Positions 1 through 7,554 of a DNA stretch of 25,918 nucleotides are shown piece by piece (positions within the stretch are counted from its first letter, which is position 1; each line of letters opens with the position of its first letter). The translations under genes were made by a program, and so were the position numbers. The DNA comes from an uncultured Oscillospiraceae bacterium (GTDB lineage: Bacteria; Bacillota; Clostridia; Oscillospirales; Oscillospiraceae). The stretch covers positions 1-25,918 of the forward strand of contig CAJTOM010000034.1 in assembly GCA_910577915.1 (NCBI GenBank). The letters run 5' to 3'. The notes under the pieces are model-generated. The model searched no databases. It had not been told where the DNA came from and saw only the letters and a list, made by a program, of their open reading frames with translations.

Positions 1-100
1 GCCCCATAGGGGCGCGGGGGATGATTTTTATGGCGGCCCTGTAAGAAGCCGGGCGCGGCCCCGCGAGAGGGCCGCACCTGGGTAAAAGGACTTGCAATAT
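1..100. other. Region downstream of glyS, no gene seen
   Basis: No credible coding region. It contains a GC-rich inverted repeat with arms at 55-61 and 69-75 (GCGGCCC/GGGCCGC) and a smaller one at 1-13 (GCCCC-ATA-GGGGC). The first could end the minus-strand glyS transcript, but no T-run follows it on the minus strand, so intrinsic terminator function is doubtful. Confidence 0.35.
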
Positions 101-1525
101 TCAGTAGGCCAGTCTCTCCTCCAGCCAGCTCTTCAGCTCGCTGACCGGCACCCGCACCTGCTTCATGCTGTCCCGCTCCCGGATCGTGACGCAGTTGTCC
201 GCCGGGGTCTTCTCGTCCCCCACGGTCTCAAAGTCCACAGTGATGCAGAAGGGCGTCCCCACCTCGTCCTGGCGGCGGTAGCGCTTGCCGATGCTCCCGG
301 CGTCGTCGTAGTCCACCATCCAGTACTTGCTCAGCTCCCCCTGGATCTCCCGCGCCTTGTCCCCCAGCTTCTTGCTCAGGGGCAGCACGGCGCATTTGAA
401 GGGGGCCAGAGCGGGATGGAGGCGCAGAACGGTGCGCACGTCGTTTTTCTCCGCGTCCACCACCTCCTCGTCGTAGGCGTTGCACAGGAAGGCCAGCAGC
501 ATCCGCTCCACGCCCAGGGAGGGCTCGATGACGAAGGGCACGTAGTGCTCGTTGGCCTCCTGGTCGAAATACGACAGGTCCTTGCCGGAGGTGGTCTGGT
601 GGGCGGTGAGGTCGAAGCTGGTCCGGCTGGCCACCCCCCACAGCTCGCCCCACTCGGTGAAGGGGAAGGCGAACTCGAAGTCGGTGGTGGCGTTGGAGTA
701 GTGGCTGAGCTCCTCGGGGTCGTGGTCCCGCAGGCGCAGGTTTTCCTCCTTGATGCCCAGGTCCAGCAGCCACTGGTGGCAGAAGTTCTTCCAATAGGCG
801 AACCACTCCAGCTCCGTGCCGGGCTTGCAGAAGAACTCCAGCTCCATCTGCTCGAACTCACGGGTGCGGAAGATGAAGTTGCCGGGGGTGATCTCGTTGC
901 GGAAGCTCTTGCCAATCTGGCACACCCCGAAGGGCAGCTTCCGGCGGGTGGAGCGCTGGACGTTGAGGAAGTTGGTGAAGATGCCCTGGGCGGTCTCGGG
1001 GCGGAGGTAGACGGTGTTCTTGGCCTCCTCGGTAACCCCCTGGAAGGTTTTGAACATGAGGTTGAACTTGCGGATGTCGGTGAAATTGTGCTTGCCGCAG
1101 GAGGGGCAGGGGATGGCGTGCTCCTCAATGAAGGCCTTCATCTCCTCCTGGGAGAGGGCGTCCACGGGCTTGGGTAGGGCAAAGCTGTTTTCGGCGGCCC
1201 AGTCCTCGATGATCTTGTCCGCCCGAAAGCGCTCCTTGCACTCCTTGCAGTCCATGAGGGGGTCGGAGAACCCGCCCACGTGGCCGGAGGCCACCCAGAC
1301 CTGGGGGTTCATCAGAATGGCGGCGTCCAGGCCCACGTTGTAGGGGTTCTCCTGAACGAACTTCTTCCACCAGGCCCTCTTCACGTTGTTTTTCAGCTCC
1401 ACGCCCAGCGGGCCGTAGTCCCAGGTGTTGGCCAGACCGCCGTAGATCTCGCTGCCGGCGAAGATGAAGCCCCGGCCCTTGCACAGAGCCACAATTTTTT
1501 CCATGGTTTTTTCGTTGTTTTTCAT
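101..1525 (-). CDS. glyS: Glycyl-tRNA synthetase, dimeric (alpha2) class II type
   Basis: This is a cytoplasmic class II aminoacyl-tRNA synthetase that charges tRNA-Gly with glycine using ATP. The 474-residue length and the N-terminal sequence running through GRGFIFAGSEIYGGLANTWDYG fit the single-chain alpha2 GlyRS of Gram-positive bacteria, not the alpha2beta2 glyQ/glyS type. Two Cys pairs (CKECKERF near residue 93 and CPSCGKHNF near residue 140) resemble the insertion region of this family. Class II core segments (RPETAQGIF, FRNEITPGNFIFRTREFEQME, EPSLGVERMLLAFL) are intact, as is the C-terminal anticodon-binding domain. The ATG at 1525 has AGAAGGAG about 8 bases upstream. The gene stands alone behind a glycine-specific T-box leader, which directly supports the substrate assignment. 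Confidence 0.97.
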   Translation of the reverse strand: MKNNEKTMEKIVALCKGRGFIFAGSEIYGGLANTWDYGPLGVELKNNVKRAWWKKFVQENPYNVGLDAAILMNPQVWVASGHVGGFSDPLMDCKECKERFRADKIIEDWAAENSFALPKPVDALSQEEMKAFIEEHAIPCPSCGKHNFTDIRKFNLMFKTFQGVTEEAKNTVYLRPETAQGIFTNFLNVQRSTRRKLPFGVCQIGKSFRNEITPGNFIFRTREFEQMELEFFCKPGTELEWFAYWKNFCHQWLLDLGIKEENLRLRDHDPEELSHYSNATTDFEFAFPFTEWGELWGVASRTSFDLTAHQTTSGKDLSYFDQEANEHYVPFVIEPSLGVERMLLAFLCNAYDEEVVDAEKNDVRTVLRLHPALAPFKCAVLPLSKKLGDKAREIQGELSKYWMVDYDDAGSIGKRYRRQDEVGTPFCITVDFETVGDEKTPADNCVTIRERDSMKQVRVPVSELKSWLEERLAY

Positions 1526-1571
1526 GCTGATCTGCTCCTTCTTGATAAAATAGCGTTGGCGGAAGGGGCGG

Positions 1572-1799
1572 AAAAACGCCCCAAGCCAACCGGCTCAGGG
1601 CGAACAAAAAACATGTCCGTGGTTCCACCTGAATTCGGGCCAGAGCCCGCACTCTTGGTCCGTAACGGGGACAACCCGGCGGGGCATTGCCTCCCCGCGG
1701 CTCAGAGGCGCCCTTCCCCGTGCGCTTCCGGGGACTTGCACCCACCGTCCCCTCTCTGCCGTCCGCGCGCGGCTACTGTTCCTCGTCACTGCCTGTGTG
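1572..1799 (-). promoter_or_regulatory. T-box riboswitch, glycine-specific, in the glyS leader
   Basis: On the minus strand, Stem I begins near 1789 with GTGACGAGGAACAGTA (K-turn side), followed by the AGAGAGGGGACGGTGGGTGCAA region of the distal loops. The specifier loop aligns with the Bacillus glyQS T-box when anchored on the downstream GAGC; the specifier triplet is GGC (1710-1712), a glycine codon, followed by a purine. The T-box sequence AGGTGGAACCACGG is at 1617-1630. Its UGGA bulge would pair with a tRNA ending UCCA. The antiterminator can form from TCAGG (T-box 5' side) with CCTGA near 1596-1600. The competing terminator is CGCCC..GGGCG (1577-1602) followed by TTTTT (1572-1576). The two share CGCCCTGA and so exclude each other: uncharged tRNA-Gly should favour read-through into glyS. 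Confidence 0.95.
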
Positions 1800-1805
1800 G
1801 GGGCT

Positions 1806-1834
1806 AGTGTATCATTTTTTGGGCGGTCTGTCAA
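1806..1834 (-). promoter_or_regulatory. Promoter of the glyS T-box transcript
   Basis: Minus strand: -35 TTGACA (1829-1834), 17-bp spacer, -10 TACACT (1806-1811). It lies just upstream of T-box Stem I, as expected for a leader-regulated gene. Confidence 0.88.
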
Positions 1835-2037
1835 GGGGGGCGGAAGCGTCCAGACGCGCAGTGAAAGGAAGTCAAAAACAGAAAGGGGCGGGATGAACCG
1901 GGTCGGCGTGGACTGGGGTGCAGGGGTTCATCCAGAACACGGTAAAAAATCAGTAAAGGGTATTGGCTGGGGCGCAGAAATTCTGGATGCATAACTTGCA
2001 ACTTGGGGCGCACAGAAATCGCCAAAGCATAGAAATA
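1835..2037. other. Intergenic spacer, nothing recognised
   Basis: About 200 bases between the glyS promoter and the tRNA operon terminator. Short ORFs overlap it on both strands, but none has a ribosome binding site or recognisable protein features. I see no RNA gene or clear repeat. Confidence 0.6.
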
Positions 2038-2066
2038 CCGCCCGCATTCAGAACGAATGCGGGCGG
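2038..2066 (-). terminator. Intrinsic terminator of the tRNA operon
   Basis: Perfect 12-bp stem (2038-2049 with 2055-2066, GAATGCGGGCGG and its complement) around a 5-base loop. On the minus strand it is followed by TATTTCTAT, directly after the tRNA-Val CCA end. The T-tract is modest but the position fits. Confidence 0.8.
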
Positions 2067-2071
2067 TCTCA

Positions 2072-2148
2072 TGGTGGAGACTACTGGACTCGAACCAGTG
2101 GCCTCATGCGTGTGAAGCATGCGCTCTAACCAGCTGAGCTAAGCCTCC
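2072..2148 (-). tRNA. tRNA-Val (anticodon CAC)
   Basis: Full cloverleaf on the minus strand. Acceptor GGAGGCT pairs with AGTCTCC, D-arm GCTC/GAGC, anticodon stem CATGC/GCATG around loop TTCACAC (anticodon CAC at 2112-2114), T-arm ACTGG TTCGAGT CCAGT. Discriminator A and CCA are genome-encoded (2072-2075). It reads GTG codons. Last of three tRNAs in one minus-strand operon. Confidence 0.96.
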
Positions 2149-2177
2149 ATATAGACGGGAGCGATTCCTCCCGTCCG

Positions 2178-2252
2178 TGGTGACGCGTACGGGAATCGAA
2201 CCCGTGTTACCGCCGTGAAAGGGCGGTGTCTTAGCCGCTTGACCAACGCGCC
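2178..2252 (-). tRNA. tRNA-Glu (anticodon TTC)
   Basis: Cloverleaf on the minus strand. Acceptor GGCGCGT with ACGCGTC (one G-U), D-arm GTC/GAC, anticodon stem CCGCC/GGCGG around loop CTTTCAC (anticodon TTC), T-loop TTCGATT with CGGG/CCCG. CCA is encoded at 2178-2180. Middle gene of the Met-Glu-Val operon. Confidence 0.96.
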
Positions 2253-2274
2253 AAGGGCTTGGCCGGTACGGCCA

Positions 2275-2351
2275 TGGTAGCGGCGACTGGATTCGAACCG
2301 GTGACACTTCGGGTATGAACCGAATGCTCTGGCCAACTGAGCTACGCCGCC
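2275..2351 (-). tRNA. tRNA-Met (anticodon CAT), probably elongator
   Basis: Cloverleaf on the minus strand. Acceptor GGCGGCG with CGCCGCT (G-U first pair), D-arm GCTC/GAGC, anticodon stem TTCGG/CCGAA around loop TTCATAC, T-arm ACCGG TTCGAAT CCAGT with one internal mismatch, encoded CCA at 2275-2277. The initiator-type C1-A72 mismatch is absent, so it is not fMet. A tilS-modified tRNA-Ile (lysidine CAT) cannot be excluded by eye. First gene after the operon promoter. Confidence 0.93.
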
Positions 2352-2382
2352 ATATCACTGCTTAACGAATCAAGCAAATGTT

Positions 2383-2411
2383 AATATACCCCATAATCCC
2401 CTTTTTGTCAA
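2383..2411 (-). promoter_or_regulatory. Promoter of the tRNA-Met-Glu-Val operon
   Basis: Minus strand: consensus -35 TTGACA (2406-2411), 17-bp spacer, -10 TATATT (2383-2388), about 30 bases before the first tRNA. Near-consensus strength suits a stable RNA operon. Confidence 0.9.
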
Positions 2412-2474
2412 GAGCTTACGCGAAATATTTTGCAAATATTTTTACGCCTGCCGGAGATCTCTTTTGCCGGCCCT

Positions 2475-2505
2475 GCGGCCCCCGCCCGCAGAGGACGGGG
2501 GCCGC
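2475..2505 (-). terminator. GC-rich hairpin after livF, probable end of the liv operon
   Basis: 10-bp perfect stem GCGGCCCCCG (2475-2484) with CGGGGGCCGC (2496-2505), six bases after the livF stop. No strong T-run follows on the minus strand, so it may end transcription with help or protect the 3' end. Confidence 0.5.
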
Positions 2506-2510
2506 CAAAT

Positions 2511-3221
2511 TTATCCCTCGCCAAGGTACGTCCTGCGCACCACGTCGGACTTCAGCAGCGCCGCCGCCGTGTCGTGCAGGGCAATTCTGCCGGTCTCCAG
2601 GACATAGGCGCGGTCCGAGACCTTCAGCGCCATTCTGGCATTCTGCTCCACCAGGAGTATGGTGGTCCCCATCTCATGGATGCGGCAGATCATGCGGAAA
2701 ATATCCTTGATCACCAGCGGAGCCAGCCCCAGGGACGGCTCGTCCAGCAGAAGCAGCGCGGGCTTGGCCATCATGGCCCGGGCAATGGCCAGCATCTGCT
2801 GCTCGCCGCCGGAGAGGGTGCTGCCCATCTGTCCCAGCCGCTCCCGCAGGCGGGGAAACAGCTCCAGCACGGTCTCCAGCGTCTCAGGGGCCTCCCCCTT
2901 GCCCCGGAGATAGGCGCCCATCATCAGATTTTCCCGCACCGTGAAGCCGGGAAAGATCTGCCGCCCCTCCGGCGAGAGGATCATTCCGTCTCGCACCTTC
3001 TCCTTTGTATCGGTCCGGGTGACATCCTTGTCCTGATAGAAAACCTGCCCGCCGCAGGCGGGGACAAGGCCCACAATGGCGTTCATGGTGGTGGTCTTGC
3101 CCGCGCCGTTGGCGCCGATCAGGGTGATGGTTTCGCCGGGCTCCACGTGCAGGTCAATGCCCCTGAGCGCCTCGATGCTGCCGTAGCGGACCTGGAGCTT
3201 CTCCAAACGCAATATACTCAT
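2511..3221 (-). CDS. livF: ABC transporter ATP-binding protein, LivF type
   Basis: 236 residues; one of two cytoplasmic ATPases powering an importer of the branched-chain amino acid (HAAT) class. Walker A GANGAGKT is at 36-43, the ABC signature LSGGEQ at 136-141 and Walker B LLLLDEP at 156-162, followed by the switch His in LLVEQN. Size and the C-terminal YVLETGRIALHDTAAAL stretch are typical of LivF. The start overlaps the livG stop by four bases (ATGA), so the two ATPases are translationally coupled. It is the last gene of livHMGF. The actual substrate cannot be told from the ATPases; HAAT systems also import amides, urea and other amino-acid-like compounds. Confidence 0.93.
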   Translation of the reverse strand: MSILRLEKLQVRYGSIEALRGIDLHVEPGETITLIGANGAGKTTTMNAIVGLVPACGGQVFYQDKDVTRTDTKEKVRDGMILSPEGRQIFPGFTVRENLMMGAYLRGKGEAPETLETVLELFPRLRERLGQMGSTLSGGEQQMLAIARAMMAKPALLLLDEPSLGLAPLVIKDIFRMICRIHEMGTTILLVEQNARMALKVSDRAYVLETGRIALHDTAAALLKSDVVRRTYLGEG

Positions 3222-3991
3222 AGCTCGTCGTCCTTTCCCAGGTAGGCCTCAATCACGGCCGGATCCGCCTGAATTTCACCGGGGGTCCCCGTGGCAATCT
3301 GCCGGCCATAGTTGATGACGGTGATCCATTGACAGGTGTTCATCACAAATTTCATATCGTGCTCAATAAGCAGAATCGTATACCCCATATCCCGCAGCGT
3401 GTGCATGATCTCCATCAGCTCCAGGGTCTCCTGCTCGTTCATCCCCGCCGCAGGCTCGTCCAGCAGCAGCAGCCTGGGCTCTATGGCGAGGGCCCGGGCG
3501 ATCTCCAGCTTTCTCTGCGCCCCGTAGGGCAGGCTGGTGGCGTAATGGAAGCGGTACTGCTCGATGTGCAGCAGCCTCAGCAGCTCCAGGGCGCGTTCCT
3601 CTGTCTCCGCCTGCTCCCGGCGGTACCGGGGGGAGTGGAAAATGATGTCAAGGGCGTTGGACTTTGTCTTGATGTTCCGGGCCGCCATGACGTTCTCCCA
3701 TACCGTCATCTTAGGGAAAAGCCGGATATTCTGAAAGGTGCGGGCAAATCCCAGGGCCGCGATCTTGTGGGGCGCCATGCCGGTAACCTGCCGCCCGAGT
3801 ATCTCCACCGTCCCCTCCGTGGGGGCGTAGTAGCCAGTGACCACATTGAAGAGGGTGCTCTTGCCCGCCCCGTTGGGGCCGATCATGCCCACGATTTCGC
3901 CGGACTCCACCTCCAGGTTGATGTTGTCCAGCGCCACCAGTCCGCCGAAGCGCTGAACAACGCGGGAGACCTTCAGGATTTTTTCACTCAT
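3218..3991 (-). CDS. livG: ABC transporter ATP-binding protein, LivG type
   Basis: 257 residues from the ATG at 3991, preceded by AGAAGGAGG six bases upstream; an upstream in-frame ATG at 4012 has no comparable site. Walker A GPNGAGKS is at 38-45 and Walker B LLLLDEP at 174-180. The signature is LPYGAQRKLEIARAL near 154-168, the LivG-type variant in which the serine-glycine of LSGGQ is altered. It pairs with LivF as the cytoplasmic motor of the importer. The start overlaps the end of livM by eight bases and the stop overlaps livF by four, so translation is tightly coupled along the operon. Confidence 0.93.
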   Translation of the reverse strand: MSEKILKVSRVVQRFGGLVALDNINLEVESGEIVGMIGPNGAGKSTLFNVVTGYYAPTEGTVEILGRQVTGMAPHKIAALGFARTFQNIRLFPKMTVWENVMAARNIKTKSNALDIIFHSPRYRREQAETEERALELLRLLHIEQYRFHYATSLPYGAQRKLEIARALAIEPRLLLLDEPAAGMNEQETLELMEIMHTLRDMGYTILLIEHDMKFVMNTCQWITVINYGRQIATGTPGEIQADPAVIEAYLGKDDEL

Positions 3992-4994
3992 GGCGCGCCT
4001 CCTTCTCTTCACCGGCCTCCGATGGGCCGGACGGCTGCATTCTCTGGCGGATATGCTTGAGATTGACGCTGCCGAGAATGCCCTCTGGCTTGACGATCAT
4101 CAAAATTACCAGTAAAAAGCCGTAGATCAGCATCCGGTACTCCACCAGGTCCCGCAGAAGCTCGGTGATGACCGTCAGGACGATGGCCCCCAGATAGCTG
4201 CCGGGAATGCTGCCGAGGCCGCCGAAGATGACCATAATGATGACCTCGGTGGAGTTGAGGGTTTTGAACATGGTGGGATCAATGTAGCTCATGAAGTGGG
4301 CGTAAAAAGCCCCGGCGAAGCCGCAGATCATGCCGTACAGGGCGAAGGCGCCCACTTTATATTTGACCACGTTGACGCCCATGGACTGTACGGCGATCTC
4401 GTCGTCCCGAATGGCGGTGATGGTCAGGCCGATGCGGGAGTTCATCAGCTTCCAAACCACATAGGTGACCAGGACCGTCATCGCCAGCGCCACATAGAAG
4501 ACGCCCTGGCTGCTGGTCACTTTAACGCCGAAAAAGCTCAGCTTCGGAATATTCATAATGCCCAGCGGCCCCCTGGTCAGGCTCATCCAGTTGAGCTCGA
4601 TCAGCCGCACGATCTCGCAGAAGCCCAGGGTGACAATGGCCATGTAGTAGCCCCGCAGCTTGAGCACGCACATGCCCAGCAGCATCGCAATCACCCCGGA
4701 GAGCAGCGGCGCGATGAGAAACAGCAGCCCCGTACCCAGGCCGATGCGCGTGGACAGAATCGCGCCCGTATACGCCCCGATCCCCCAGAAGGCCGCCGTG
4801 CCGAAGGAGGTCTGGCCCATGTAGCCGGTCACTACGTTCAGCCCGAGGGCCAAAATAACGTAGATAAGGGAGGTGGCGGCCACCCGCAGCACGTAGGCGT
4901 TGGTCACAAAAAGCGGAAACAGGAGCAGGCAGGCCAGGGCCGCCAGGGTGAGCGGCCGGCTGTATGTTGCGATGAAGTGCAGAATTCTTTTCAT
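3984..4994 (-). CDS. livM: ABC transporter permease, LivM type
   Basis: 336-residue polytopic inner-membrane permease of a HAAT-family importer. Many hydrophobic segments are visible from residue ~14 on (LTLAALACLLLFPLFV, LIYVILALGLNVVTGYMG and others). The GYMGQTSFGTAAFWGIGAYTGA region and the AIRDDEIAVQSMGVNVVKYKV cytoplasmic loop (the ABC-ATPase coupling loop) are LivM hallmarks. The ATG at 4994 has AAGGAGG eight bases upstream and lies 13 bases after the livH stop. A charged C-terminal tail (about the last 25 residues) is longer than usual. It forms the channel with LivH. Confidence 0.94.
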   Translation of the reverse strand: MKRILHFIATYSRPLTLAALACLLLFPLFVTNAYVLRVAATSLIYVILALGLNVVTGYMGQTSFGTAAFWGIGAYTGAILSTRIGLGTGLLFLIAPLLSGVIAMLLGMCVLKLRGYYMAIVTLGFCEIVRLIELNWMSLTRGPLGIMNIPKLSFFGVKVTSSQGVFYVALAMTVLVTYVVWKLMNSRIGLTITAIRDDEIAVQSMGVNVVKYKVGAFALYGMICGFAGAFYAHFMSYIDPTMFKTLNSTEVIIMVIFGGLGSIPGSYLGAIVLTVITELLRDLVEYRMLIYGFLLVILMIVKPEGILGSVNLKHIRQRMQPSGPSEAGEEKEARHE

Positions 4995-5007
4995 GCCGTC
5001 CGCCTCC

Positions 5008-5886
5008 TTACAATTTGCTGCTGGCTGCCCTGCCCAGAAGACCGCTGGGCTTGATCAGCAGCACAAGGACCATGATCATAAACGCATAGGCATCCCGGTA
5101 GCCGGAGCTGATGTAGCTGGCGCCCAGGGTCTCCAGGATGCCGATCAGCAGGCCCCCCACCATGGCTCCCGGCAGAACGCCAACCCCGCCCAGAACCGCC
5201 GCGGCGAAGGTCTTCATGCCCACCTGGGCGCTCATGTTCAGATCCACCGTCCTGTAGTACATGCTGACCAGCGTACCGGCCACCGTGGCCATAACCGCGC
5301 TGACCACAAAGGTGACGGAGATCACCCGCTTGACGTCCACCCCCATGAGCCGGGCGGCGTCCACATTCTCGGCGGTGCTGCGCATGGCGCGGCCCGCCTT
5401 GGTGCGGTAGACAACGAGGGAGAGCGCCGCCATCAAAACGGAGCAGATAAGCAGAATCAGCACCTGTGTCCAGCTGACAATCGCGTTTCCCACGGAGAAG
5501 GAGCCAAAGTCCAGCTGATTGGGGAAGGATTTTGTCTCGCTTCCGAACAGGAGCTGTATGGCGTTGTCGATCACAATCCCGACGCCGAAGGTGCTCATCA
5601 GGGACGCCATCCGGTTGGATTTCTTCTTTCGCAGGGGGCGCAGGGCAAAGCGGTCGACGCCGTAGCCGATGACCCCCACAATCACCAGGCTGCCGGCAAA
5701 GGCCAGCAGGAAGTGTCCCTCCAGCCGCAGGTAGAGCATCAGCGCCACATAGGCGCCCAGCATATACATGGAGCCGTTGGAAAAATTGATGAGCTGGAGG
5801 ACGCTGAAAATCATGGAGTAACCAATGGCCACCAGCGCGTACATGCTGCCGATGGTGACGCCATTGATCAGTTGCTGCAAAAACAT
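5008..5886 (-). CDS. livH: ABC transporter permease, LivH type
   Basis: 292-residue inner-membrane permease, partner of LivM. Visible family segments include QQLINGVTIGSMYALVAIGYSM at the N terminus and the coupling-loop region AMRSTAENVDAARLMGVDVKRV. I place the start at the ATG at 5886 (MFLQQL), because AAGGAG lies eight bases before it. An in-frame GTG at 5895 actually overlaps this ribosome binding site and is unlikely to be used. First gene of the livHMGF operon, transcribed divergently from the binding-protein gene livK. Confidence 0.93.
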   Translation of the reverse strand: MFLQQLINGVTIGSMYALVAIGYSMIFSVLQLINFSNGSMYMLGAYVALMLYLRLEGHFLLAFAGSLVIVGVIGYGVDRFALRPLRKKKSNRMASLMSTFGVGIVIDNAIQLLFGSETKSFPNQLDFGSFSVGNAIVSWTQVLILLICSVLMAALSLVVYRTKAGRAMRSTAENVDAARLMGVDVKRVISVTFVVSAVMATVAGTLVSMYYRTVDLNMSAQVGMKTFAAAVLGGVGVLPGAMVGGLLIGILETLGASYISSGYRDAYAFMIMVLVLLIKPSGLLGRAASSKL

Positions 5887-6093
5887 GTGCTTCACTCCTT
5901 TTTCGTAGTGTGGAACGGACGGAGAGGGGGAGAGAGGGGGCGGAGAGCGCAGGGAGAGGGGAGGCGGTTGTTTTCACACAAAAACAGCGGGTCTCCTCCG
6001 CAGAGAAGAGGCATGGAGCGCAATACGGAAAATTTAGGCAAAGCTCTCGCGAAGGTTGGGGATGCCCCGCATAGTTTTGTGCGTTTTTACTAA
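5887..6093 (-). other. Long 5' leader of the liv operon, C/T-rich near livH
   Basis: About 200 bases between the predicted livHMGF transcription start and livH. On the minus strand the last part (5921-5967) is almost all C and T; on the plus strand it is a G/A-rich tract. I recognise no riboswitch class in it and no coding region. Confidence 0.45.
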
Positions 6094-6121
6094 ATTATCA
6101 CAGCGGCCCGGAAACTGTCAA
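6094..6121 (-). promoter_or_regulatory. Promoter of livHMGF
   Basis: Minus strand: -35 TTGACA (6116-6121), 16-bp spacer, -10 GATAAT (6094-6099). The -35 edge is nine bases from the inverted repeat at 6131-6150. Confidence 0.75.
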
Positions 6122-6130
6122 GGGAGGTCC

Positions 6131-6150
6131 TTGTACTGAATTTAGTACAA
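6131..6150. promoter_or_regulatory. Perfect inverted repeat, candidate GntR-family operator
   Basis: TTGTACT and AGTACAA are exact 7-bp inverted arms separated by six bases. The site sits between the divergent livH and livK promoters, about ten bases from each -35 box. TTGTAC/GTACAA arms resemble operators of FCD-type GntR regulators, and a GntR/FCD gene is encoded in the plus-strand operon. That this protein binds here is inference. Confidence 0.6.
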
Positions 6151-6159
6151 TAAAGTATC

Positions 6160-6188
6160 TTGCATTGGGCCCGTGTTTCTGCTAGCAT
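6160..6188 (+). promoter_or_regulatory. Probable promoter of livK operon
   Basis: -35 TTGCAT (6160-6165), 17-bp spacer, -10 TAGCAT (6183-6188). Both boxes are imperfect, which would fit an activated or tightly controlled promoter. About 150 bases of untranslated leader follow before livK, with no recognised riboswitch. Confidence 0.5.
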
Positions 6189-6344
6189 AAAAACTGGAGA
6201 GCGGAGAGAACCTCAGCAAAGTGCCTGCCTGGCAGACAAGCGATTCCCCTGCGCACACGCATTTCATTTCCCGCAGCCGGCTTCCCCGGATCGCCTCCGG
6301 GGGAACCCGCCACCTACAAACAAACTGCAAGGAGGTAAGACAAC

Positions 6345-7514
6345 ATGAAAAAGGTTCTGACATGTATACTCTGTATGGCGTTCTGCCTGTCCCTGTTCGC
6401 CTGCGGCGGCCCGGCGGAAAAACCGCAGGACGGCCCGTCTCTGGACACCGCGGCCCCCTCCGGGGAGGGCGGGGACTACAAGTTTGTTCTGATGGCGCCC
6501 CTGACGGGCAACAACGCCCAGTATGGGCAATCCTATCAGGTCGCCATGAATCTTCTGGTGGACAAGTACAACGAAAACGGGGGTATCAACGGCCACAAGG
6601 TGGTCCTTGAGGTCTACGATGACAAGGCGGACGCCAAGGAGAGCGTGAACATCGCCACCCGGGTGGCGGAGGATCCCTCGGTGCTGGCGGTGATCGGGAG
6701 CCAGACCTCCTCCTGCTCCATGGCCGCCGCGCCCATCCTCCAGGAGAAGAATATTCTGATGATCTCCCCCCAGGCCTCCCACGTGGACTATACCGGCATT
6801 GGCGACTGCATTTTCCGCACACAGGTTACCACCGCCTGGGAGAACAGTGAGACGGCCCGCTTTCTGGTGGAGAGCCTGGGCGCGAAGAAGGTGGCCGTCA
6901 TCTACTCCAGCGACGACTGGGGGGTGAGCATGCTGGATACCATGAGCGCCTCTCTGCAGGAGCTGGGCGCGGACGTCGTGGCCGCCGAGACCTATATCGC
7001 CAGCGAGACCAAGGACTTCACCCCCCTGATCTCCAAGATCAAGCAGGCGGAGCCGGACGTACTGTTTCTGGCCTCCGTGTACGCCGACGCGGTGCAGATC
7101 ATCCAGCAGGCCGAGGGGCTGGGCCTGGATGTCCCCTACGTGGGCTCCAACACCCTGTTCAAGCAGGAGTTCCTCGACGTGGGCGGCGCGTCCGTGGAGG
7201 GCGTGATGATGTGCAACACTGTGCAGCTCAACAACCAGAATGAGGAGTATATGTGGCTGGAGGAGGCCTATAAGGAGAAAACCGGCAGCTTCATTGACTC
7301 CTACGTGACCCAGTCCTACGACGCCTTGCACATCGCCCTGCTGGCGGCGGAGGCCGGCGGGACGGACCGGGACGCCATTAAAAACTATGCGGCCAATCTC
7401 ACGGACTTTGTGGGCGTCTCCGGCACGTTCTCCTTTGACGAGTCCCGCAATCCGGCCAAAACCGTCTATATCTATGAGATTCAGAACGGCGAAATCGTGG
7501 AGATAGACTGGTGA
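6345..7514 (+). CDS. livK: HAAT-type ABC transporter substrate-binding lipoprotein (LivK-like)
   Basis: 389 residues; a periplasmic-binding-protein-like lipoprotein that captures the substrate outside the membrane and hands it to LivHM. The N terminus is a lipoprotein signal peptide with lipobox LFAC, so Cys20 would be lipidated, followed by a short Gly/Pro-rich linker. The mature part has the type I fold features of this family: DYKFVLMAPLTGNNAQYGQSY at its start, then GGINGHKVVLEVYDDKAD and VLAVIGSQTSSCSMAAAPI. AAGGAGG lies ten bases before the ATG. It starts the plus-strand operon with the amidohydrolase, GntR and GcvT-like genes and is divergent from the rest of the transporter. The ligand is unknown; the linked enzymes argue against simple leucine uptake. 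Confidence 0.93.
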   Translation: MKKVLTCILCMAFCLSLFACGGPAEKPQDGPSLDTAAPSGEGGDYKFVLMAPLTGNNAQYGQSYQVAMNLLVDKYNENGGINGHKVVLEVYDDKADAKESVNIATRVAEDPSVLAVIGSQTSSCSMAAAPILQEKNILMISPQASHVDYTGIGDCIFRTQVTTAWENSETARFLVESLGAKKVAVIYSSDDWGVSMLDTMSASLQELGADVVAAETYIASETKDFTPLISKIKQAEPDVLFLASVYADAVQIIQQAEGLGLDVPYVGSNTLFKQEFLDVGGASVEGVMMCNTVQLNNQNEEYMWLEEAYKEKTGSFIDSYVTQSYDALHIALLAAEAGGTDRDAIKNYAANLTDFVGVSGTFSFDESRNPAKTVYIYEIQNGEIVEIDW

Positions 7515-7554
7515 GGGGCCGGCCGCACCAAAAAACGGTTAGGAGTAAATGCTT

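Noticed and set aside
2275..2351. Initiator tRNA-fMet
   Set aside because: The first acceptor pair is G-U rather than the C-A mismatch of bacterial initiators, so elongator Met is more likely.
2104..2358. Small proteins encoded across the tRNA cluster
   Set aside because: Open frames through three certain tRNA genes; no coding signals.
5887..5895. GTG start for livH at 5895
   Set aside because: It overlaps the ribosome binding site that serves the ATG at 5886.
6189..6344. Glycine or tetrahydrofolate riboswitch in the livK leader
   Set aside because: GGAGAG-like words occur, but the conserved cores of these classes could not be aligned. A covariance search would be needed to revive the idea.
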